From: a virus
Virus record (IMG/VR): IMGVR_UViG_3300035704_000002
Span: 62,001 to 126,000 of that record
Length of the DNA stretch: 64,000 nucleotides
Direction: 5' to 3' (one strand)
Of the stretch, positions 56,153-61,812 are shown piece by piece (position 1 is the stretch's first letter; each line of letters starts with the position of its first letter). The translations under genes were made by a program, and so were the position numbers. The notes under the pieces are model-generated. The model was not told the DNA's origin and did no database searches. It saw only the letters and a program-made list of their open reading frames with translations.

Positions 56153-56850
56153 CGGGCATCACCCGTCGGTGCGTCCGCCAGGCGCAACGCGGGCGCCCGG
56201 TCCGCGCTCACGTCCGGCAGGTCGCCGGACTGCTGAAGCGCCGGCCAGTCACCGAAGTCCAGGCCCCACTCGCCGGTGGGTGACCACATCGAGCGCGGAA
56301 CGCGCCACCAGGTGTGCCAGCGCTGCTTGCCGTCGGCCAGCGCTCGAACACCGCGCACCGAAATGCAGCCCAACCGGTCCAGCGCCTTGGCGGTGTGCGA
56401 CGGCATGCCGGCGAACGCGCCCGGCCCGGACAGCGGTGCTCCTCGGCGCACCCAGTCGGCCAGCACCGTCTGTTGGATGTGCGCCAAGACGTGGCCGGAG
56501 TTGTTGCGACCCAGGACCGGCAGATTCTCGTGGATCGCCTGCGCGTAGTAGCCCACGGGCTGGTGTTGGGCCAGGTAGTCGCGCAGCGCGCGCGCGACGA
56601 TGCGGATCTCGGCACTGGTCAGCGCATCGTCGCGCACCTCCAGTCGAGCGCGCAGTTCGGCCAACAGTCCGGGCGCGAAGAACATCGGCGGCCGGTCAGT
56701 GGTTAGTTCGGTCGGCGCGATCAGCGCGAAGGTGCAGCCAGCGCGGGTCAGGTCCAGCAGGTCGGTCGGCGGCATGTCCAGTACGGCGGCGGCCTGCGGA
56801 AGCGTCAGCGTGAAGGCGCCGGCCGCGTCCGGAAATGTGACGGGAGTCAT
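56149..56850 (-). CDS. Helix-turn-helix protein, candidate regulator; leaderless
   Basis: 233 residues. Residues ~14-70 resemble an excisionase/MerR-type HTH with wing (LTLPQAAAVLDMPPTDLLDL ... PPMFFAPGLLAELRARLE). Helical middle and a Trp-rich end. It is the first gene of the leftward arm, beside the repeat-rich noncoding region, and its ATG is 6 bp after the -10 of family promoter 8. Its position and possible self-regulation make it the leading candidate to bind the AGCCG-N8-CGGCT operators; not shown by sequence alone. A replication initiator is the alternative. Confidence 0.6.
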   Translation of the reverse strand: MTPVTFPDAAGAFTLTLPQAAAVLDMPPTDLLDLTRAGCTFALIAPTELTTDRPPMFFAPGLLAELRARLEVRDDALTSAEIRIVARALRDYLAQHQPVGYYAQAIHENLPVLGRNNSGHVLAHIQQTVLADWVRRGAPLSGPGAFAGMPSHTAKALDRLGCISVRGVRALADGKQRWHTWWRVPRSMWSPTGEWGLDFGDWPALQQSGDLPDVSADRAPALRLADAPTGDAR

Positions 56851-56856
56851 AGCGGT

Positions 56857-56885
56857 ACCGTAGCTGACCGAACTGCTATCGACAA
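56857..56885 (-). promoter_or_regulatory. Family promoter 8
   Basis: -35 TTGTCG (56885-56880), spacer ATAGCAGTTCGGTCAGC, -10 TACGGT (56862-56857), leaderless ATG 6 bp later. The operator is the most diverged (only AGC...AGCT kept). A second -35, TTGACT, lies 4 bp further upstream. Confidence 0.65.
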
Positions 56886-57160
56886 GTCAATCTCAACTGT
56901 AGTGACCCGAGTAACAGGCGAATCTCGCCATCGAGTATTCGTTAGACAGGTTGCGCATTACGATTCTGTAACGCAATCTCAGTCAACGAGATGTCAAGAT
57001 CAGGAACGAATACCTCATAACGGCGTCTTGTTGTATATCGGACTTGAATCGGTTCAGCAACCACCAAGATCGTGTCCATGCTGGTACCAGAACCTCGGTC
57101 AGGTTTACAAATTCCGCGCAGGTCAGAGCGATATTAGGCCGTTCGCCAAGAAGCGGTTTT

Positions 57161-57202
57161 CGGCCCTGGTACCGCGTGCCGGTACCAGGCACCACAGGGC
57201 CG
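57161..57202. repeat. Two alternative nested hairpins
   Basis: CGGCCCTG (57161-57168) pairs with CAGGGCCG (57195-57202), or CCTGGTACC (57165-57173) pairs with GGTACCAGG (57181-57189). The two share bases and exclude each other in part, like a switch or cruciform. Confidence 0.55.
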
Positions 57203-57409
57203 CTGAACGACCATCGCCGAAGCGGCCATGACGCGGCACTGGGCGTGACCTGCGGGAGGTCAGGCGGCATCACGGAGCGCCCGGACGGGAGCAGTGGCGA
57301 ACGGCGGTCCATGACTAGCCGAGCAGTCCCCGAGGTCGTTCGGCGCCTTCTATAGGGAAAAAGTGATCAACATCTGGTACCAGGACCGCGACGTTTTTTA
57401 AACAGCGTG

Positions 57410-57460
57410 ACTGCAAACTCAAAGAGGCTCTTGACGACTGTAGCGGGTTGAGTTTGCAGT
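57410..57460. repeat. Perfect 13-bp inverted repeat
   Basis: ACTGCAAACTCAA (57410-57422) and TTGAGTTTGCAGT (57448-57460), separated by 25 bases. AT-rich arms in a GC-rich genome; preceded by TTTTTTAAA. Could be an initiator-binding site, a recombination site or an RNA hairpin. Confidence 0.7.
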
Positions 57461-57970
57461 GTAGTTGTTTCGCAGTTCGCCCGGTCCAGGACCACAAGCC
57501 GGATGGTAGAACGTTTTCCCAGTAGGGACCGATTCAGATAGTGGACACGATCACGGACAGGGCCGGTCCACTTAGCAACTAAGAGATCGCCTGACCTGTA
57601 TGAAGACCGAAATGTCTGGACAGGGCTGGTACCCGGCGGTGCAATCGGAGCAGCCTCCGGATATACGAGATCACCGCTCTACCACTGGGTAATCCGCCAT
57701 CCGGCCGGTACCCCGAAGATCACTACTCGCACACCCGCTGTAGCTAAAGCTAGTCTTAACCAGCTCTTGTCTGGTAATTAGAAAGCGACGCGATGCGGAG
57801 AGTAACGGACGCTAACGCTCCGCCGAGCAAGAGGGGGGTCGGCGTGCGTGCGCGCGAACTACCAGAAGTACGCTCGTACTGCAAACACTTTCCTGGTGAG
57901 AGACTGCGCGCTCAACTAATCCGGCCTGAAGTCCGGGCGGTTCGCGCGCCGCTCCGGGCGATCGCCGACC

Positions 57971-57976
57971 TACCCT
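57971..57976 (+). promoter_or_regulatory. -10 box TACCCT for leaderless gene
   Basis: TACCCT then six bases (GTGGCC) then ATG 57983; same as at 6018. No clear -35. A possible further promoter (TAGTCT at 57750-57755) lies upstream. Confidence 0.45.
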
Positions 57977-57982
57977 GTGGCC

Positions 57983-58615
57983 ATGGCGGCTGATCAGGAC
58001 GAGGTGGCGTTCGAACGGCGCCTGCGCGATGCCATGCCGCACTTCGGATCGCCGGACTTGGCACCGGTGCAGATGGCCGATCTGTTCGCGACGCTGGCCG
58101 CGACGGCGGCGGCACGCGCGGCGTGGCTCGGGGAGCTGTTGGCCGAGCAGGTGCGCGTCCAGGGCTTGTCCGGCCTGGTCGGCCACCGCTACGGCGTGGA
58201 CCAGGTCAACGGCGGCACTGTGGAGCTGAGCGAGGATCTGCGCGCCCTGGTGGTGCTGGAGGCGGCTGAGCGCGACCGCGCGGAGCGGCTGGCCCGTGAC
58301 GGCCTGCGAATCGGGATCGAGGCCAAGCAGCTTGACGTGATGCGTGGCTACGGGCGCAGTATCGCCGAGAGTCTGCGCGCGTTCGCGCTGGAGCTGGGCT
58401 TGGAGTGGTCCGACGCGGCTACGCGGCGCGCGGCTCAGCGAGCGGTGTTGGCGGCGCGGCAAAACCTGGGTGTGGACTTCGCCTCGCCGGATCGGGTGGG
58501 TCCGCGCCTGAGTCCGGCGGAGCGGACGCGGGTGCTGGCGGCCGGGGCGATCGAGCCAGCCACGGCCAGCCTGGACGCCGCGCAACCGGCCCTGGAAGGC
58601 GCCGAGGATGCCTGA
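57983..58615 (+). CDS. Possible small terminase subunit or conserved helical protein
   Basis: 210 residues. N-terminal helices (VQMADLFATLAATAAARAAW), a beta hairpin (RYGVDQVNGGTVELSEDLRA), and a C-terminal helical part containing GIEAKQLDVMRGYGRSIAES and LELGLEWSDA, a pattern seen in actinophage small-terminase-like proteins. The nearby HNH gene, commonly beside terminases, fits. No large terminase is visible, so the call is tentative. Confidence 0.5.
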   Translation: MAADQDEVAFERRLRDAMPHFGSPDLAPVQMADLFATLAATAAARAAWLGELLAEQVRVQGLSGLVGHRYGVDQVNGGTVELSEDLRALVVLEAAERDRAERLARDGLRIGIEAKQLDVMRGYGRSIAESLRAFALELGLEWSDAATRRAAQRAVLAARQNLGVDFASPDRVGPRLSPAERTRVLAAGAIEPATASLDAAQPALEGAEDA

Positions 58616-58778
58616 GAGCGCCGAGCGGCCCGTTCCCCAACAGGCGGGCGCGACTAGCCGTCCTGACTCGGCTGGCGGCGATCTGAGCGCCACCGGGCTC
58701 GAACTGGACGGGGTGCGGTTCCCGCACTGTGATCAGCGCGTACTTCACGCACCTTTACCTGTTACACTTGCGGCGTGA
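58608..58778 (+). CDS. Small protein (56 aa), hypothetical
   Basis: From ATG 58608 (overlapping the previous stop) to TGA 58776-58778 (overlapping the HNH start). Polar start, then LELDGVRFPHCDQRVLHAPL. Support is the tight overlap on both sides. It contains an operator-like dyad. Confidence 0.4.
   Translation: MPESAERPVPQQAGATSRPDSAGGDLSATGLELDGVRFPHCDQRVLHAPLPVTLAA
58656..58673 (+). promoter_or_regulatory. Operator-only copy of the AGCCG dyad
   Basis: AGCCGTCCTGACTCGGCT is a perfect AGCCG-N8-CGGCT dyad. GCGACT takes the -35 place, but TGGCGG replaces the -10, so it should bind the regulator without being a promoter. Confidence 0.55.
58763..58768 (+). promoter_or_regulatory. -10 box TACACT for leaderless HNH gene
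   Basis: TACACT then TGCGGC then GTG 58775, exactly 6 bp apart. No ribosome-binding site. The -35 (GTACTT at 58740-58745, 17-bp spacing) is weak. Confidence 0.5.
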
Positions 58779-59335
58779 ATGTTCTTCCACCTGATAGGGC
58801 CTCGGCACGCCTGCTGGGTAATTCTCGCTATTTCACTGGTCGTTCGTGCCCCAAAGAGCACGTTACCGCTCGGTATACCTCGAACGGCGCGTGCCTCGGC
58901 TGCCTCGGCTTGGCGGCAGATGAATTGCAGCGTGGTGATCGTGCTCGGTATTGCGCTAAGCATGATAAACAGTACCGCGCTCAGTGCACAGCGTGTCGAG
59001 CTGAATGGCGTCGCGATCATCCCTACTCGCCTGAAAGGAAGGCTGAATTAGCGGCGGCACAACGTCAGAGAATAGCAGTCTGTCGCGCGTATTCACGCGA
59101 GGTGCGGACTGCACCGTGTGCTGATTGTGGTTGTAGTTACCCATGGTACGTAATGGAGTTCGATCATCGGTTGGGTCGCCGAGGTGGCAGCGACGCTACC
59201 GTGTCTTCGTTGATCGGACAGGGAAATATACGACGCATTCGGGAGGAGATTGATAAGTGCGACGTAGTGTGCGCTAACTGTCACCGAGTTCGAACCCATC
59301 AGCGTGATGTAGAATTAGGAAAAAGATCTGCATGA
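58775..59335 (+). CDS. HNH endonuclease with zinc ribbons
   Basis: 186 residues from GTG 58775. Zinc pairs CPKEH, CLGCLGLAADE, CAKHDKQYRAQCTACRAEW, then the HNH core CADCGCSYPWYVMEFDHRLG (~115-134) and CDVVCANCHRVRTHQR (~160-175). This is the free-standing actinophage HNH type, related in style but not closely similar to the one at 21078. Its DNA is clearly less GC-rich than the flanks, suggesting recent acquisition. Confidence 0.88.
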   Translation: MNVLPPDRASARLLGNSRYFTGRSCPKEHVTARYTSNGACLGCLGLAADELQRGDRARYCAKHDKQYRAQCTACRAEWRRDHPYSPERKAELAAAQRQRIAVCRAYSREVRTAPCADCGCSYPWYVMEFDHRLGRRGGSDATVSSLIGQGNIRRIREEIDKCDVVCANCHRVRTHQRDVELGKRSA

Positions 59336-59532
59336 TCGGGAAATGGTTTACCGTACTGTCCGGCAACCGACCCGTGGCGCCCGGATCGTCGGCACCCTCG
59401 GCCGCGACCTACGTCGCCGCGCCACCCCGCGACGAAGCTGGCCGGCCGATCGCGCACTACGGCGACGCCAGTTCGGGCATCCTGCGCAGACTGGCACGCG
59501 GCTGGCGACGGCCGGGCCGGTACTGGCCGTGA
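59332..59532 (+). CDS. Small basic protein, hypothetical
   Basis: 66 residues, ATGA overlap with the HNH stop and GTGA-type overlap with the next start. Composition (GILRRLARGWRRPGRYWP end) is basic. No family recognised; supported by packing. Confidence 0.45.
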   Translation: MIGKWFTVLSGNRPVAPGSSAPSAATYVAAPPRDEAGRPIAHYGDASSGILRRLARGWRRPGRYWP

Positions 59533-59840
59533 GCACCGAGCCGCTGGATCTGGGGCACGACCACACGGTGACGTTCACCAGCACGTATGGCGAACCGGAC
59601 GGCGACTGGTTGGGGGCGATCGTGTCGCACCGGAAACCTGACGGCACGCCCTGTCTGGGCGGCTCTGTGCTATTCGAAGTGAGCCGACACGGCGTTGCGG
59701 CAACCGAGTCGCAGCGCCAGGGTCGTCACACCTGGCAAGTCCAGTCGTGGGAGCCGCCCACCCTATGGCCCTCGCTGCGCTGCCGACTCTGTGGCGACCA
59801 CGGGTGGGTGCGCGAGGGTCGCTGGGTGGCGGCGCCGTGA
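59529..59840 (+). CDS. Small zinc-ribbon-like protein (DUF6527-like)
   Basis: 103 residues from GTG 59529. Beta-rich, with GAIVSHRKPDGTPCLGGSVL and the ending WPSLRCRLCGDHGWVREGRW, which resembles the PSL..C..CGDHG...DGRW end of DUF6527-type phage proteins. Role unknown. Confidence 0.65.
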   Translation: MSTEPLDLGHDHTVTFTSTYGEPDGDWLGAIVSHRKPDGTPCLGGSVLFEVSRHGVAATESQRQGRHTWQVQSWEPPTLWPSLRCRLCGDHGWVREGRWVAAP

Positions 59841-60268
59841 GCGCGGCGCGCTACCGGGCGCACTACTGGTTGGTGAGCCCCGTTGATGTTCTTGCCGATC
59901 CGGTTCTGTTCGCGCGGGATGTCGCCGACGTGATGCGCGGGGTGAGCGAGGTATGGGCGCTGGATTCGGTTACCGATGGCCGCGTTCCGGGTGACATTCA
60001 ACTCACCGTGCGCACATCCGAGCTTTACACCAATCTGGTACGCATCGAAGCGGTACTACCGGAGGTACTGCCCGGTGACACGAAGCGCGTGGCCTACACG
60101 ATTACGGTCGATCCAGGGGTGCGCGGTACGTCGGTTACGGACTCGGCTGGGCGCTTGTACGTACGTTTCGAGGATGGCTGGCTCTGTCCTGCTGAGAGCA
60201 GTTTTGTTCAGTGGTATACGATCGCGGAATGTGGCCCCGTCGTCAGTCTCAGTCAACTGTCCACATGA
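59837..60268 (+). CDS. Hypothetical protein
   Basis: 143 residues from GTG 59837 (GTGA overlap). Alpha/beta: VLFARDVADVMRGVSEVWAL, then strands (DIQLTVRTSELYTNLVRIEA ... RLYVRFEDGWLCP). The 3' half is less GC-rich. No family recognised. Confidence 0.6.
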   Translation: MSAARYRAHYWLVSPVDVLADPVLFARDVADVMRGVSEVWALDSVTDGRVPGDIQLTVRTSELYTNLVRIEAVLPEVLPGDTKRVAYTITVDPGVRGTSVTDSAGRLYVRFEDGWLCPAESSFVQWYTIAECGPVVSLSQLST

Positions 60269-60416
60269 GTGCTGCTCACGAGGATTGCGCATGTTGGCCG
60301 CGATGAAGCGCGACAGCCACCCCATTCTGTGCCCTCGTGCATGCGGAACAGAACTGGTCAAACCACTTACCGGACCTATTATCCGTCCATTTTTGCTGCG
60401 CATAAACTCGGGTGAC

Positions 60417-60539
60417 ATGACCGCAATAGACGACCTGAACAAAGCCTATTCGGTAGCTGTTCGGGAATTGAACAAGGAGCACCTGACGACATGCACGGGA
60501 CCTATTCTGCCGACCACGCGAGCGCGCCCGTCCGACTGA
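60417..60539 (+). CDS. Small protein (40 aa), doubtful
   Basis: ATG 60417 with TAAACT 8 bp upstream; encodes TAIDDLNKAYSVAVRELNKE, a good amphipathic helix, then a less convincing end. The 148 bases before it hold no gene that I can support. Confidence 0.35.
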   Translation: MTAIDDLNKAYSVAVRELNKEHLTTCTGPILPTTRARPSD

Positions 60540-60765
60540 GCTGTCCCACGGTTCGCTGGTCGGCGTGCTGTGGCGGCCGGTCGAGCATCCCGACGGCGTC
60601 ATGCTGGCACCCGAGGAGACGACGCTGGTGTTCGGCGCCGCTGCCCGGCCGGTGCCGGTCATGGTGTATCCGACTCCCGTTCCGTCAGTGTGGCGCGCAG
60701 CACGGGCGCGGGACCGCGCACGTCAAACCATGCGACCAGCACGCCGGGTAGCCGGCCGGCGGTGA
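60491..60765 (+). CDS. Small protein, possibly frameshifted
   Basis: ATG 60491 follows AAGGAG (60475-60480). The start frame reads sensibly to about 60540 (TYSADHASAPVRLS); from there the -1 frame reads sensibly (SHGSLVGVLWRPVEHPDGVM ... EETTLVFGAAARP) to the stop at 60763. Either a -1 shift near 60538, a sequence error, or a separate gene from GTG 60565. Its last ~100 bases oppose a gene on the other strand. Confidence 0.35.
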
Positions 60766-60910
60766 CGGGGTCGGCATGCCAGGCGGCGTGCATGGCGTGG
60801 ATGGCCTCGTCGCGTAGCCACTCGCGCGCCACCGGGTCGAACAGCACGCCTGGCGGGCAGTCCTGTTCGTAGCAGGCCACGAGCAGCGGCCGACCGAGCG
60901 ATGAGATCAT
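60659..60910 (-). CDS. Small protein, hypothetical
   Basis: 83 residues from ATG 60910 (60919 possible). Plausible composition: RPLLVACYEQDCPPGVLFDP, REWLRDEAIHAMHAAWHADP, GVLVAWFDVRGPAPVLRAT. Starts 7 bases from the divergent gene at 60918 and overlaps the convergent gene by 107 bases. No family recognised. Confidence 0.5.
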   Translation of the reverse strand: MISSLGRPLLVACYEQDCPPGVLFDPVAREWLRDEAIHAMHAAWHADPVTAGRLPGVLVAWFDVRGPAPVLRATLTERESDTP

Positions 60911-60917
60911 GGGCACC

Positions 60918-61058
60918 ATGTTTCGAGTGGGGGGCGACGTGGCGTCCTGGCTGTCACTGGGCGGCCTGTCGGTCTTGGTGGTGACAACGGTGGTGCTGGT
61001 GGGTGCGCTGGTGCGGCGCGATCGACATGCGGTACGACGGCGGGATGCTACGGTGTAG
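60918..61058 (+). CDS. Small single-span membrane protein (46 aa)
   Basis: One hydrophobic helix (WLSLGGLSVLVVTTVVLVGA, ~10-29) followed by RRDRHAVRRRD, the stop-transfer pattern of a small membrane protein. No clear ribosome site (GATCAT 7 bp upstream may be a -10). Ends just before a bidirectional terminator. Confidence 0.5.
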   Translation: MFRVGGDVASWLSLGGLSVLVVTTVVLVGALVRRDRHAVRRRDATV

Positions 61059-61093
61059 CCGAGTCCGACCACCCCGGCCCGGTACTTACCCCT

Positions 61094-61122
61094 GATGCCC
61101 CCGTCCTGCGAGCGGGGGCATC
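61094..61122. terminator. Bidirectional terminator between convergent genes
   Basis: GATGCCCCCG (61094-61103) and CGGGGGCATC (61113-61122), perfect 10-bp stem with 9-base loop, between the + gene ending at 61058 and the - gene ending at 61136. Confidence 0.75.
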
Positions 61123-61135
61123 GGCGCGTCCGGGT

Positions 61136-61801
61136 CTAGCTTGTCGTCACCGTGACGGCGTAGCCGCTGCTGTGCGTGATGCGCTCGCCGAGCCGTAGGG
61201 CGGCTGCCCAGATCTTCGCCTCCGTGACACTGGCCGCGCCGTTGTCCGCCAGCATGCGGCCGGCCATCTCGCGCGCCCTGGCCGGCGTGAGCGACGACGT
61301 GGTTACGTCGCCACCGGAGCGCAGGTGCCGGGTCAGGGTTACCCTGGCCGGCCACGCCATGTCAGCGGTGTCGTCGGTCCACTCGATGCGCTCGTGGCGT
61401 CGAGCGAACCACCTGTCCTGTATCGCGCGGTCGGCCACGTGGGAGAGCGTTCGTGCGGCGTCGCGCAGGACATGTAGCTCAGTTACGTCCATTTTGGATA
61501 GTGCGGAGTCGACTTCATCACCCGTGGGAGTCGCGATCGTCGGTCGTAGTCGATCTGTTGCGCGCTGGGCGTGTTCGATGCGTAGAACGGCGTTCAGTGC
61601 CGCGATGTGCCGGGCGTCGACATGGGTGGCGGCACCGGGCAGCAGCAGCCACGTGTGGGGCCGCATGTGAAGGGGATGCTGGATGTTGTTCAGTCGGGCC
61701 AGTTCGGTCACGGTCGTGTCATGACGGATCGCGATGCCGCTCAACGTGTCGCCGGGAAGCACGTAGTGGCAACCGATCTCGGCATCGTTCGGTTCGGTCA
61801 T
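61136..61801 (-). CDS. LysM-domain protein
   Basis: 221 residues (GAAGGGA before ATG 61801). N-terminal LysM (~10-55: [20 protein letters not shown] ... MRPHTWLLLPG); the rest helical (ALNAVLRIEHAQRATDRL ... LHVLRDAARTLSHVADRAI) with no signal peptide. In phages cytosolic-looking LysM proteins may be virion parts or bind peptidoglycan at lysis. It is far from the tail genes, so role uncertain. Confidence 0.7.
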   Translation of the reverse strand: MTEPNDAEIGCHYVLPGDTLSGIAIRHDTTVTELARLNNIQHPLHMRPHTWLLLPGAATHVDARHIAALNAVLRIEHAQRATDRLRPTIATPTGDEVDSALSKMDVTELHVLRDAARTLSHVADRAIQDRWFARRHERIEWTDDTADMAWPARVTLTRHLRSGGDVTTSSLTPARAREMAGRMLADNGAASVTEAKIWAAALRLGERITHSSGYAVTVTTS

Positions 61802-61812
61802 GGCTGGTCCCT

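Larger units (their letters stand above)
57081..57714. repeat. Iterated CTGGTACCAG-type palindromes
   Basis: Six GGTACC cores, nearly all in the longer form CTGGTACC(AG): 57081-57090 (CTGGTACCAG), 57165-57173 (CCTGGTACC), 57181-57189 (GGTACCAGG), 57374-57383 (CTGGTACCAG), 57626-57634 (CTGGTACCC), 57705-57714 (CCGGTACCCC). One more core, GGTACC, is in the divergent promoter at 56854-56859. This density in a kilobase is far above chance and suggests protein-binding iterons. Confidence 0.6.
56886..57970. other. Noncoding, repeat-rich region (candidate origin/control region)
   Basis: About 1.1 kb between divergent arms, visibly less GC-rich than the genes, with no frame of convincing composition. 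It holds TTGCG(CA)TTAC-GATTCT-GTAACGCAA (56951-56975), nested hairpins at 57161-57202, a 13-bp inverted repeat at 57410-57460, seven GGTACC-type sites, a TTTTTTAAA tract at 57394-57402, and the palindrome TAGCTAAAGCTA (57741-57752). Divergent location and iterated sites suggest an origin or a control region; a noncoding RNA is also possible. Confidence 0.55.

Noticed and set aside
57312-57317. Half operator CTCGGC plus TAGTCA on the - strand in the noncoding region
   Set aside because: Only the right half of the dyad is present and the -35 (ACGACC) is weak; not enough to call a promoter.
57315-57497. 60-codon open frame on the - strand in the noncoding region
   Set aside because: No ribosome site, composition unlike neighbours, and it spans the 13-bp inverted repeat.
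57627-57700. tRNA-like sequence on the - strand (CAGTGGTAGAGC D-loop-like part, CTCGTAT anticodon-loop-like part, terminal TACCA)
   Set aside because: I could not close a cloverleaf: the D-stem and acceptor stem do not pair, the anticodon stem has only 3 of 5 pairs and the T-stem 4 of 5. At most a decayed tRNA; a tRNAscan/ARAGORN run would settle it.
57793-57993. 66-codon open frame upstream of the gene at 57983
   Set aside because: Arg-rich, no ribosome site, and overlaps a better-supported leaderless start.
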